Part shown: positions 48,345-58,836 of the stretch, in pieces
Layout of the letters: each line of letters opens with the position of its first letter
Numbering within the stretch: position 1 is the stretch's first letter
Assembly (NCBI GenBank): GCA_024803745.1
Contig: JANJXV010000161.1
Span: forward strand, 880,001-944,000
Length of the DNA: 64,000 bases
Reading direction: 5' to 3'
Source: Megascapheus bottae
Lineage: Eukaryota; Chordata; Mammalia; Rodentia; Geomyidae
Translations under genes and position numbers: made by a program
The notes under the pieces: model-generated
The model's input: the letters and a program-made list of their open reading frames with translations, nothing else
What the model was told of the DNA's origin: nothing
The model's database searches: none

Positions 48345-48720
48345 AAGTTAATTTATTTTGTTAAGTCAATATATAGTTGGCATACGGTTACATAAGTAAT
48401 GAACATATTTCTTTAGAAAATTGTTATCCCCTCCCTCATTTTTCTCTGTTTTCCTACCCTCAGCCCCCTCTCCACCCAGATTGTTCAGTTCATTTCCGTT
48501 TAGTGTCTTCCAAGTATCACTGTTCAATTGGTTCACCCTTTTTCCTTTGTTTTTTTTTTTTACCCTTTTATTATACCCTCTCCATTCCCCAAATCACATA
48601 AACCTATGTACAAGACACCGGGTACCCGAATTCAACACAGTGACTACAGAGAATAAAACTAAAGGGAAAAAGAAGAAAAGAGGTAAAAAGCAAAGAAAAT
48701 GAAAGAACATCATACAGTAC
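48345..48720. repeat. Old dispersed repeat, probably an L1 3' UTR relative
   Basis: The stretch with cataagtaatgaacatatttc and ttatcccctccctcattttt resembles 54885-55075, which has gtaatgagtacatttc and gttaccccctcccccatttt. The C-rich ends resemble the C-rich zone of the local L1 3' UTRs, but the family is not certain. Confidence 0.4.
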
Positions 48721-48756
48721 CTTAGAAGCAACAACACTGAAAAAACAAAACATAAA

Positions 48757-49228
48757 CCTTGGGCTGAAAATGAAGCTTGCCTAGCATGTATGAAACCCTG
48801 GATTCCATTCCTCAGCACCACATAAACAAAAAACTGGAAGTGCCACTGTGACTCAGCTGGTAGATTTCTTACGTTCAGCACAGAGTGTCTCCAAGAGACA
48901 AAAATCTGTCACATTTAAGTCAGGCTTCAAAACTTTGCTAGGAACCAGTTATGTGATTTGGAATAAAGTCCAGTTTTCAAAAAATCACTAGCCAGGCGCT
49001 GGAGGGTCATAATTGTCATTCTACTAGCCAGGGAGAAGGTGATTCAAAGCCTTTGCAAGCAAAAAAAATGAAAACAAAAAAACTGTAAGGTTCTACTCTC
49101 CACTTATCCACCCAAAAACTAAGTGGAGTTGTGGCTAAAACTGGTACAGCATTAGCCTTGAGGAAAAAGAACTAAGAGACCTTGCCCAGGTCCAAAGTTC
49201 AACCTCCCCACCAAGAAACAAAAAAAAA
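48757..49228 (+). mobile_element. ID dimer and composite SINE
   Basis: 48757-48900 is an ID dimer (gcttgcctagcatgtatgaaacc, then cctcagcaccacataaac). 48990-49228 is a composite SINE with an A-rich middle (agccaggcgctggagggtc ... gtggagttgtggctaaaa ... ttagccttgaggaaaaag). Confidence 0.8.
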
Positions 49229-49609
49229 GGAGTCCAGATACCTTAGTTTAAAAAGTATATCTGGATATCTTAGTAGATTTTTCTGATCTTTCCTCATTCA
49301 TCTGATGGAACCACATAATCTTGATCCTGATCTGACTAAGAGCCTGCATTGTGCTTAATAAATTCATTCCACATATTCCAGTAGAATCTGGACAGCTAAC
49401 AGCCACTTACCAATGCTTTATTCTACGTTTAGGCCAGTATGTCTTCATACCATCTACACAGTCAGCTATATCATCTTTCCAGAAGTATCATTGAGTGTAG
49501 AACACTCAGAACTAAAATAATTGCATAAAGATGTAATAAAAACCCTTGATTCATTAAGAAAATTTCTGTACCACTTAGAGCAAGTACATTAGTGGTATTT
49601 ACCTCTAGC

Positions 49610-50032
49610 CTCTTTTTTAAAAAATTTATTAACATTGAATTTTACATCATATTTCAAATGTCATGTTTAACCAACAAGTATTCAAGAAGGGAATCGCTAT
49701 ACAATCACTGGCACATAGATTTTAGAATATAGTAAAAATTAAGCTGAGTCTTTGTATGTCATAGATACAGATTAATCTATAATAAAACACATGTCTATAG
49801 AGTGTATAGTCTATCCTAGATTTTTATGTCTATGTAGTTATGTTTATATCTCCAAAATTATGTCCAGAACTTTGGGTATCAACTATTCAATCATCGCTCT
49901 ACTACCGTTTGAAACTAATATCCATATATTAAGGATATCATGTACCTTTTGTTCCTTGGTCTTGACTTATCTCACTCAACAGGATTCACTCTAATTTCAT
50001 CCACTACCCCAAAAATGCCATTATTATTTTTT
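49610..50032 (-). mobile_element. Old L1 3' end
   Basis: The sequence near 49960-50030 (cttgacttatctcactcaac, then catccactaccccaaaaatgcc) is typical of the minus-strand reading of old L1 3' ends. The left part is too diverged to place exactly. Confidence 0.55.
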
Positions 50033-50603
50033 TCTGTGCAGATCTTCTTTTAATGTATTTATATTTATTGTAATTTATAGAAGGGTTACATTATATTCAC
50101 CATATAGAAGGTGCATTACTTCTCAAACTTTGATACCCCATGTAATGATATGGTCCCCATTTCCCTTCCCCTACCCCCATTCATGTTCATTTCCCCCCTT
50201 CCCTATCCAATTTCAAATAACCAATTAGGCACATATGAAATATATCAGAAAACAAGGTGAAATATTGTAACAATATGATATAACCAAGGGATAGCAAAAG
50301 AGATAAGAGATCACATAGTTCATTAAGGACAACAATCACTCATTATATGAGTTTTGTTTCTTTATCTTGGAGGTCCTTACATTTAGTGTCATACTATTTG
50401 TCACGATGTCTCTAGATTTTGTTCTATTGTAAATCTCTGGTAGCAGAGCCCAAGGTTTCTACTGAATTTGACAAATGAGGGAGACTCTTGGGCCTATGTT
50501 CCTTTGAGTTTGGCTTACTTCACTTAATATGATTTTTTTCCTTTTCATCCACTTCCCCGAGAATGCCATTATTTTATCTTGTCGGTTGGCTATATATCAA
50601 TCC

Positions 50604-50604
<1 letters not shown>
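50033..50604 (-). mobile_element. L1 3' UTR of the array's lineage
   Basis: It matches the array L1 3' UTR: gaagggttacattatattc, gaaggtgcattacttc, ttcccccc(c)ttccctatcc, aaccaagggatagcaaaag, and cccaaggtttctactga near 50450, then the ORF2 end. It stops near 50530 and returns to old L1-type sequence (catccacttccccgagaatgcc) like that at 49995. Confidence 0.85.

Positions 50605-50606
<2 letters not shown>

Positions 50607-50650
<44 letters not shown>
50607..50650. repeat. GT dinucleotide microsatellite
   Basis: About 22 GT units following tccatt, the place where L1 3' ends read ccattgtgtgtat, so it probably expanded from the L1 sequence itself. Confidence 0.95.
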
Positions 50651-50652
<2 letters not shown>

Positions 50653-50715
50653 CACATTTTTTGTAGTAGGGCATCTGGTTGTTTCCATCATCCAACCTCA
50701 TTTTCTACAGATATT

Positions 50716-51870
50716 TTTATAGTCTCTTTTTTATTTTCAGGGTAATGTATAGAGGGGTTACGATTACATTTACAGGTAGTGGACTGCATTACTTCTCACA
50801 CATTTATTCCACTCCACATGTTTTTGTCCCCAGTTCCCTCTCCTCTCCCCTTCCCAATCATCTTGTTTCCCCCCTTCCCTTTCCTATTTGACATAAACAA
50901 AGAAACATATATACAATATGCCAGGGAAAAATCAGATACAGTAACAATCTGACATTAACCAAAGGGCAAAATAAGAGATGAGAAATAACATAGTAGATTA
51001 AGGACAAAAATCACACAAGATTAAGAGCAACGATGACACAAGATATAGCTCTTGTTCCCATATCCTAGAGATCCTTTCATTTAGCCTCATCCTATATGAC
51101 CTTATATACCTAAGTTTTTGAGTTATTGTAATCCTCTGCTAGGAGAGTCCTAGATGTGAACTAATTATAACAAATGAGGGAAACCATTGAGCTTATGTTT
51201 CTTTGGGTCTGGCTGCTTCACTTAATATGAATTTTTCCAAGTCTTTCCATTTCCTTACAAATGGGCCGAGGTCATTCCTTCTGATGGCAGCATAGCATTC
51301 CATTGTGTATAAGTACCACATCTTCTTGATTCAGTCATCTACTGAGTGGCATCTGGGTTGGTTTCATATCTTTGCTATGGTAAATAGTGCTGCAATGAGC
51401 ATCATTGTGCTAGTGGCTTTAGAATGTCCTTTTTTCTGGACAATTGGGTAGATGCCAAGTAGTGGATTTGCTGGATCATAGGGGAGCTCTATGTTCAGTC
51501 TTTTGAGGAACCACCACACTGCTTTCCCTAGTGGTTGAACGAGTTTACACTCACACCAACAGTGTAGGTGTGATCCCACCTGGTCACTTCCCCACCAGTA
51601 TCTCTTATTAGATTTTTTGATAATGGCCATTGTGACTGGAGTCAGGTGGAATCTCAAAGTTGTTTTGATTTTCATTTCCCTTATTGCTAGAGATATGGAG
51701 CATTTCTTCATGTGTCTAAAGCCCATTTTAATTTTTTCTTCAGAGAATACTCTTTTAAGTCTTTAGCCCACCTTTTAATAGGATGGTTGTTTCTTTGAAG
51801 ATTTGTTTGGGATAGATTCATTTTTTTCAGCTATAGATATATTTTAGATAACTACATATATTTTTGTAGA
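50716..51870 (-). mobile_element. Older L1 3' UTR and ORF2 C-terminus
   Basis: 3' UTR-like sequence (50716-51180) leads into ORF2 C-terminal coding sequence. The frame at 51364-51726 has [18 protein letters not shown] and RLNIELPYDPANPLLGIYP, clearly related to but diverged from the array L1s. The element is 5' truncated near 51870. Confidence 0.9.
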
Positions 51871-51884
51871 AAAAAGAATGGAAG

Positions 51885-52226
51885 CCATCATGCTGGCTCA
51901 CAACTTAATTTCAGCTACTTAGGAGGCTCAGGGCTGAGGATCACAGGTCAAAGCCAACCAGGGCCCTACAGTGTGTGAGATCAAACTCTGTGAACATACA
52001 ATGACTGTAAGAGGAATCTCACTGCCTGGGAATGTAGCCTAATGGTAGAGTGCTCACCTAGAATGCATGAAGACCTAGGTTCTATTCACCGGTACCGCAT
52101 ATTCAGAAAAAAGCTAGAAGTGGCGCTGTGTTTCAAGAGGCAGAGCACTCACCTTGGGCAAGCGAGTCCAATGAAAATGTCTAGGCCCTGAGTCCAAGCC
52201 GTAGGACTGGCAAAAAGAAAAAAAAG
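51885..52226 (+). mobile_element. B1-like SINE head, then ID-like dimer
   Basis: 51885-52020 is a decayed 7SL-like part (atgctggctcacaactt, ggaggctcagggctgaggatc). 52023-52226 is a well-kept ID dimer (gcctaatggtagagtgctcacc, then gtggcgctgtgtttcaag) ending in an A-rich tail. Confidence 0.87.
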
Positions 52227-52334
52227 AGCAATCTTACTTAAGTAACAAGGAATGTTCCCTATATTTATACAGACTGAAAAATTCATTAAGAAATTAGAAA
52301 ATATGTATAAAGTGCATAATTTCTTTTGTGTGTT

Positions 52335-52425
52335 GGCACTGGGTCTTCAACTGAGTGCTTCAGCTCTATCCCTGACCTTTTCTGCTCAAGGCTAGCACTC
52401 TACCAATGCAGCCCCAAATCAACTA
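52335..52425 (-). mobile_element. ID-like SINE fragment
   Basis: It reads tgctcaaggctagcactctacc and caatgcagcccca. Confidence 0.7.
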
Positions 52426-52639
52426 TCTTCAATTGAGATATAAGCGATGAATATTTCAGGGTGCTTCATGAAAAACATTTTTATAAATTGAAACTTTCAA
52501 CACAGTCTTATTTTAGTATGAATGTTGAGATGGGAAGAGACAGAAAAAGTGAAATGTTTCCTGATCCCCATAGAGAAGAGACTCAGCAGAACCACTGTGG
52601 TCTGCAGGCTTCTTTGTGAGTTTTGTTTGCTTGTTTGAT

Positions 52640-52846
52640 TTTTGTCAATTGTGGGGCTTGAACTCTGGGCCTGGGCACTGTCCCTGAGCTCTTCAGCTCA
52701 AGGCTAGTGCTTTAATCTGTGAGCCACAGTGCCACTTCTGGATTTTCTGGCAGTTAACTGGGTACTTTGGCTGGCTTTAAACTTTGATTCTCAGATCTTA
52801 GCCTCCTGAGTAGCTAAGATTATAGGTGTGAGGTACCATCACCAGG
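52640..52846 (-). mobile_element. Composite B1-like/ID SINE
   Basis: Well preserved: cttgaactctgggcctgggcac, then agctcaaggctagtgc, then gttaactgggtac, then gatcttagcctcctgagtagc. Confidence 0.93.
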
Positions 52847-53206
52847 CTGCTGCTCTGTTACTATGCAGGTTCTGGATCAAGAACTTCAAGTTCTTACTTC
52901 AATTTTTTCTTCTCTTGCCTGATACTCTACCATTTCAACGAAGCCCCAGTTCCTGGTCTTTGTTGGTTAATGAGAGATATTATGATTTTCTAATATTCAG
53001 AGCAATGATTATAAAACCCAGCATTTTACTTACTTGAATAAATTAAGAGACAGGACCTAGTGAGATGGAAAACAAAATTTTTTTTCAAGTTGTTATCCTG
53101 TTCTAATGCATAAGTCTGGCTATTTTGCTTGCACACAAATATATATTTTACCAATTTCTACTCTATTTTTGCTTAGCTTAAATCCACCACTGCCATTTCA
53201 TAGATT

Positions 53207-53482
53207 TTGTTGTTGTTGTTTGCGGTGCTTGAACTCTGTGCCTGGGCTGTTCCTCAGATCTTCAGTTCAATGCCAGTGCTCTACTACTTTTGATTTGGCC
53301 AGTCCTGGGCTTGAACTCAGGGACTGAGCACTGTCCTTATATTTTCTCAAGGCTAGGGCTCAACCACTTCAGCCTCAGCACCACTTCCAGCATTTTTCTA
53401 TGTATGTGATATTGAGGAATTGAACCCAGGTCTTCGTGCATGCTAGGCAAGCACTCTACCACTAGGCCAAACTCCCAGCCCA
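53207..53482 (-). mobile_element. ID-like dimer inserted in a composite SINE fragment
   Basis: 53207-53292 is the start of a composite SINE (gcttgaactctgtgcctgg ... gccagtgctctactac). It is broken off at that point by a full ID dimer at 53293-53482 (ctgggcttgaactcagggactgag ... catgctaggcaagcactctaccactagg). Confidence 0.85.
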
Positions 53483-53529
53483 AAATTATTCATCATTACT
53501 ATTAGCTATCTTCTTTTTTTTATTATTGA

Positions 53530-53750
53530 TTCGTCATGTTGCTTGGACTTTGGGCCTGGACTCTCCCTGACCTCTTCAGCTCAAGGCTAGCGCTCTTCCT
53601 CTACAGCTCCATTTTTGGTTTCTGGTAGTTAATTGGTGATGTAAGTCTCACAAACATATGTGTCCAGGCTGGCTTTGGGCTTTGAACCAAGATCCTCCAA
53701 TCTCAGCCTCCATAGTAGGTAGAATTACACGCTTCAGCCAGCAGTGCCTG
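53530..53750 (-). mobile_element. Composite B1-like/ID SINE
   Basis: It reads gctcaaggctagcgctcttcc, then ggtagttaattggtgatg, then caatctcagcctccatagtagg. Confidence 0.88.
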
Positions 53751-53759
53751 ACTGTTTGA

Positions 53760-53877
53760 TGTCTCTGTCTCTGTCTCTCTGTCTGTCTGTCTCTGTCTGT
53801 CTGCCTGTCTGTCTCTCTGTCTCTCTCTCTGTCTCTGTCTCTCTCTCTCTGTCTCTCTATCTCTCTCTCTCTCTCTT
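53760..53877. repeat. CTGT/CT microsatellite
   Basis: A mixed run of ctgt and ctct units between two minus-strand SINEs, probably grown from the downstream SINE's tail. Confidence 0.95.
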
Positions 53878-53879
53878 GG

Positions 53880-54165
53880 TTGTAAGACTTTAATTGTGCA
53901 CCTGGGCAGTGTCCCTGGGCTCTTCAGCTCAAGGCTACAACCTTAAACACCTTGAGCCACAGTGTCACTTCTGGTTTTCTGGTGCTTAAGTGGAAGAAAC
54001 AGTTTCATGCACTTTAGTGTCTGGCCTGGCTTTGAACTGTGATCCTCAGAACCCAACCTTCTGAGATCATTTCCAGCTTTTTTTTGGTGTAAGTGGTACA
54101 GAGTAATTGAACACAGGGCTTTGTGCATACTAGGCAAGCAAACTACCATTAGTGTGCACTCCAGC
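53880..54165 (-). mobile_element. Composite SINE followed by ID left monomer
   Basis: 53880-54067 reads gcacctgggcagtgtccctggg ... gatcctcagaacccaacc. 54070-54165 reads catactaggcaagcaaactacc. Confidence 0.85.
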
Positions 54166-54194
54166 CTTAGATAAGGGCTTTCTTTTTCTTTTTC

Positions 54195-54560
54195 TTTTTT
54201 TCACTCATGGGGCTTGAACTCTGGGCCTGGATGTTTACCTTAAGCTCTTCAGCTCAAGGCAAGAGCTCTACCACTTGAGGCACATTGTCATTTTGAATTT
54301 TCTGGATTACTTGGAAATAAGATTCTCACAGATTTTTATGCCTGGGCCGTCTTTGAACCTCGATCCTCCATGGTAGCTAGGATTACCAGGGTGAGCCACC
54401 AGTCACTGGCATTAAATTATTATTTTTTGCATGTCCTATGGCTTCAACTCATGGCCAGAGCACATCCTAGGGCTTGCTCAAGGATAGCACTTTACTTCAG
54501 CCAGCCAACTCCCGGTCCAAATAGGCCACTCTTGAAGCTAGAATTACAGAGATCTGCCAT
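54195..54560 (-). mobile_element. Composite SINE and a decayed ID-like unit
   Basis: 54195-54410 has gggcttgaactctgggcctgg and ggtgagccaccagtcactgg. 54423-54560 has tgctcaaggatagcac and then B1-like gaagctagaattacag. Confidence 0.82.
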
Positions 54561-54666
54561 AATACTGGCATGTTGTTATCTAAGTATATAATTTTTCTTC
54601 TATTTTTGATGGCTTTTCCTTAGTGTACATATTTCCTACATATTTTATGGAAAACTTCCTTCCCAC

Positions 54667-54871
54667 TGGGGCCATAAGTTAAGCCTAGTGGAAGCGTTCT
54701 TGCCGAGCATGAATGAAGACCCAAGTTCAATTCCTCAGCACAACATTGATAAAAAAAGATAAAAGTGGTGCTGTGGCACATGTGATAGAACTTGCGCCTT
54801 AAGAATAAACAAAAACAAAAACAAGGATCGTGCTCAGGTCCTGAGTCTAAGCCCAGTACTGGCAAAAAAAA
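54667..54871 (+). mobile_element. ID-like dimeric SINE
   Basis: It reads gcctagtggaagcgttcttgcc, then aattcctcagcacaac, then aaagtggtgctgtggcac and gtcctgagtctaagccc. Confidence 0.87.
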
Positions 54872-54884
54872 TTCTGCCCAAAGT

Positions 54885-55075
54885 AGACATTTAAACTTAT
54901 TGTACTTTTCAAAAAATTTGTTGTTCAAGGTGATATACAAAGAGATTGCTGTTATATATGTAATGAGTACATTTCTTGTAAACACTGTTACCCCCTCCCC
55001 CATTTTCTCTTTCCTTTCCCCCCAAGTCATAAATTTCATTTACAACAAATATATATGTATTTTCATTCCTGAAAA
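54885..55075. repeat. Old dispersed repeat related to 48345-48720
   Basis: It shares the order gtaatgagtacatttcttg then ttaccccctcccccattttctc with the element at 48345. It is probably an L1 3' UTR relative. The AT-rich stretch 55076-55340 after it shows no gene. Confidence 0.4.
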
Positions 55076-55449
55076 AAATAGTTTAAAATGTGTTCAAATA
55101 AATGATGTAGGTTGATATATTTATCAAAATGGATTACTTGAACTCTAAAATAAACATTCTAAGTAATTTTTCTCATAAAATTGTAGTAATGCTATAAAAC
55201 TAATATAAAAGGAATTTTAGTTATTAATTTCTTATGTTTTACCTTTAACATTATTACACTAAGCATACTGTTTATGGTATTAATACAGACAGCATGAAAT
55301 ATGATTATGTAAAAAAATTAAATGATTCAAAATAGTAAGGTTGGGGGCCAGTAGTTTGGCTTGGTGGCACACACCCTGGACTGGCAAAAAAGAAGTAGGG
55401 TTAGATAAATCAGATTTATTTCCAAATGTGTGGAAAATGGTATGATTTC

Positions 55450-55643
55450 TTGTTTGGCTAGTCCTGCGGCTTGAACTGAGGGACCAGGAACTGTCCTTGG
55501 CCACATTTGTTCAAGGGTGGCACTCTTACACCTGAGCAACAGTGCCCCATCTGCTTTTTCTGTGTATGCAGTGTCGAGGAATTGAATCAAGGTCTTCTTG
55601 TATACTAGGCGAGCACTCTACAACTAGGCCACATTCAAAGCCA
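55450..55643 (-). mobile_element. ID-like dimeric SINE
   Basis: It reads gctagtcctgcggcttgaactg, then tgttcaagggtggcactc, then the left monomer tatactaggcgagcactctac. A short plus-strand ID remnant (ctggactggcaaaaaag) lies at about 55340-55392. Confidence 0.87.
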
Positions 55644-55649
55644 AAGTAG

Positions 55650-56057
55650 ATTTTTGATGCTATTGTGGAGTTTTAATTTTCTTAAATATTTGTACAAAGC
55701 ACAATGGATATATAAACAGACTTGAACTCACAGAACAGAGTCCCACATAATATTACAGTTACTCTGGCACTTCTCCCGATTGACAAAGCACATTTCCAGG
55801 CATCTGCTCTGTCCTTCAGCTTTGGTAGCTGACTTGTCTTTCCATGGAGGCCTGGCCTGGATTCCTGGTGATTCCATGCATTTCATAATTCCCTGTATAT
55901 CCAGTAAGGTTGTCTTCTATGGGACCAGACCTGTCTGGTTTTTGGCCCACCCAGGATCTATGTGTCTGAGGTCTCACATTATAAGTGGAAAATAAAACAC
56001 AGTATAATAAGCACTGAAGAACTGCACACCATAATATTAACAATGAGAGTTTAATAG
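55650..56057. other. No gene or repeat recognised
   Basis: AT-rich to mixed sequence between the last SINE and the acidic frames. Two short overlapping frames (55780-55995 plus, 55816-56064 minus) have no family features. Confidence 0.4.
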
Positions 56058-56583
56058 TTAGCAAAGTAAATACAATGAATACTTGACAAGAATCATGAGA
56101 GCAAGATAAAGAGACGTCTTTTTAGGAAGGGGACAGGGAAGCTCTAAATCCAGACTGGCCTCCAAGTTGCCTTCAGACAGTAATTCTACTTTCGAGTCCT
56201 CAGAAGGGTCTCCTTCCTCATGAGAAACAGAATATCCTTCCTGAGTTAAGAGGGGGATGGATTCTGGTTTGTCGAATGGAGATTGAGTCTCTTTTAGTGA
56301 GATGGATGGGTCTGGATATTCTGTGAGGATGGATTCATTTTCCTCCAATGAATCCAGTATTGAGAGTACACTTGCTGCTTCCCATGGGGACATTTTCCAT
56401 GAGCCCAGCGTGTGCCCCTTCAGCTTGCACAATAAGTGGATTGTTACTCTGACTCAGATGGACTGACTCTGGGTGGAGTGTGAAAGGAAACGGAAGGAAA
56501 TCTGGCTGCTCTTTTTCTTCCTCCATAGTATCTGCAGGTTCAACTGTGTCACACATGGGGTTCAGAGCAAAAGGTATATCCAT
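56058..56583 (-). pseudogene. Acidic open frames of unknown identity, possible linker exon of the RalGDS-like remnant
   Basis: Two overlapping minus-strand frames (56335-56583 and 56058-56432) together give an acidic, Glu/Pro/Ser-rich sequence with a hydrophobic C-terminus of about 20 residues. The first frame carries EPADTMEEEKEQ and the second SLEENESILTEY and HEEGDPSEDSK. A one-base shift between them would be needed for a single reading. The piece lies downstream, in gene order, of the RalGDS-like exons at 57049-58366. RalGDS proteins have a Pro/Glu-rich linker after the REM domain, so it could be that linker, but I do not recognise the sequence. The stretch left of 56547 has no partner in this window because the left block starts at the window edge. 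Confidence 0.25.
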
Positions 56584-57048
56584 AGGACTCTAAACCTGTT
56601 TGGTAATTTCTACAGAAGGCCCATGCTTTCTGGAGTGCAGTGATGATTCTCAGTCTCCATCAGTCACCAGCTCCATTGGTGGGTTTTTCATCCGGAGTTC
56701 AGGATAAGCTCTTACACGATGACCCAAACCTAAGAATAGAAATAGGTACAGAGTGGACAGAGTGGACTCTGCAAGTTGAAGTGTCACTCAACTTCCATGA
56801 GGATCTAATGGAGGAACCTGTAGAACTGGAGTTTGGACTGAACACTGAGGAGGTGTAGGGTCTTTCTAATGAGTGCTTATTCCAGAGTCCTTTCAGAGGA
56901 CAGACATTACCTGGCTGACACCACCCATAAAGGGCATTTTGCCAAGCTCTGTAGAAGTAAGGGCCAACCAATATCTAGACCACATGGGCTTCCTACTCAC
57001 AGGTTCTGAGGCACCCACACCAGGACTTCTACTTTTTCTTGGTCTTAC

Positions 57049-57222
57049 TGGTCACATATTCCTCCAGCTGGTCAAAAAGTTTGTGTTTAGAAGAGCAGGT
57101 CCAAAGCCGACATGTGGAGCCTCATATAGAGCTTGAGTTGTGTCAGGGTGTGGCAGTTCTTGAACTCGTAGAAATCACTCGGGTAGAAGTCCATTCACAT
57201 CGTATAGATGGAACACATGATG
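57049..57222 (-). pseudogene. RalGDS-like pseudogene, REM 3' exon remnant (right block)
   Basis: This is the duplicate of the exon remnant at 503-676, with the same acceptor, donor and frame break. One visible difference is a base change within the frame near 57125. The shared defects show that the gene was already broken when the block duplicated. Confidence 0.4.
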
Positions 57223-58172
57223 CTGTGGGCACATTCGGTACAAGGAAAGTGAGAGCCTTCTCTCTCCATCCTGAGCCTTTTACCAAAGCCCCTTTCTTGC
57301 AGGATTCTAATGCTGTGGCTGTCCTGCAGAGATGTGCACTTATGTGCTGGGAGGGGGGTAAGAGACACTCGAGAACAGGATGACTTTTACCCCCCACTTC
57401 CAGAAGCTTCTGAGAGAGGCCTCTATGCATCTGTCCAAAGTAAACGCACCTTAAATTAACTAAGTAAATGCTCTAAATAAATCAATAAGTGAATGCTCTA
57501 AAGAAAGAACTAAATGCTCATTCCTCTAATCTTAGCCACCCAGCAGGCTGAGCTCTGAAGATCATAGTGGAAAGCCAGTATAGTCAGTAAAAGTCTAAAG
57601 GCACTTGTCTTCAATTAGGCAGCAAAAAGCCAGAACTTGACCTATGACTCAAATGGTACAGTGCTAATTTTGAACACCAAACGGATGGCATTTAGACCTG
57701 GGTTCAGGTTCAAGTGGCAGCACTGGACCACACACCAAAATGTAAATGCTTTCAGGTTCTAACAGGCAAAGCTATCACAATCCCTCCCTGATGGCTCAAA
57801 AGTGATTCAGCCCCCAGATTATCCTCTGACTCCAGTATTTCACAGGCCTCCGCCATTAGTACTGACACCTCATTTCTTACTGGGAAATGGAATTTCCTAG
57901 GATGTCACCTAGGTGAGGGCTGCAGTTGGGAGCCACTTACTCATGCCTGAAATCCAACTTCTCAGTAAGCACACTGTTGAGACTCCAGTAGCTTGTGAGG
58001 GAAATGAAATGGCATGGTGTCCCAGTCATAATGAAGTAGTTTGTGCACTTGTATCATGCTTAGCTCCCCTGTGAACACCCCAGTGAAACAAACAGGCTCA
58101 GAGAGGAGCCAAGTATTCCAAGGCTTGGCCAGGAGTGGTGAGCAAACATGGGTTTGGAGGGGGAACACTCAC

Positions 58173-58366
58173 TTTTTCAAGAGAATTTCCAGCAACTACT
58201 ACATTGTCCTCCACTATTTGAAATTGTGCAGGAAGTTTCCCACATAAAAGAGATCACCTTTCTGGTAGGCAGGGATCAGCTTTGTCAGCAGCATCTCCAA
58301 CAGGCCTTCCTCCAGGATCCATAGGTTACAAGGCTCATTCAGAGTCTGAGCTGACTTACCATCACA
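58173..58366 (-). pseudogene. RalGDS-like pseudogene, REM 5' exon (right block)
   Basis: Duplicate of 1627-1820. The acceptor, the GTGAGT donor and all three in-frame TAG codons are identical in the two blocks, and the REM-like protein segment is unchanged. Inactivation therefore came before the segmental duplication, or gene conversion has kept the copies alike since. Confidence 0.6.
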
Positions 58367-58550
58367 CTGTATTGGCAAAACAGTGGATATTTCAAACGTA
58401 GGAATGGGACCACACTTCACACTGAGGAATTGGTATAGAGTAGATTGGAAATGACACACTCTAATCTCAGTATAGTCACTTGAAAGCACACAAGAAAGTT
58501 GTAGTTTGTGGGCAGGATGATGGGTTCAAATAGGTTTCCTTTCAATATAC

Positions 58551-58836
58551 CTCATCTGAGTTTCCCTGGAGTTTCCTGGCTTTCTTCCTAGAGAAATGCC
58601 TGATATACTGGAATTTTGTCTTGGCCCTGATCCAGCATCTATTTCTTCAAGTGAGACATCCATATCTCTCATGCCTGAGATCCGAGCCTCCTGACCTTTG
58701 GCAACAGCACAGCAACATCTTTCTGGTTCCTGAGCCACAGGCCAAGGGAGCTGACTTGAGCTGGTTGTCACATACAGTGGCTTGGTTACCAGAGTTCCAT
58801 ATTCTGTTCCATTGTGATGGAGGTATGGTCACAGTT
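58551..58836 (-). pseudogene. Possible 5' exon of the RalGDS-like pseudogene (right block)
   Basis: Duplicate of 2005-2290. The minus-strand frame stays open and keeps the cysteine run, with a few replacements (for example EPE in place of EEE before the RCCC motif). Identity of the protein is unknown. The exon call follows from its place upstream of the REM-like exon. Confidence 0.33.
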
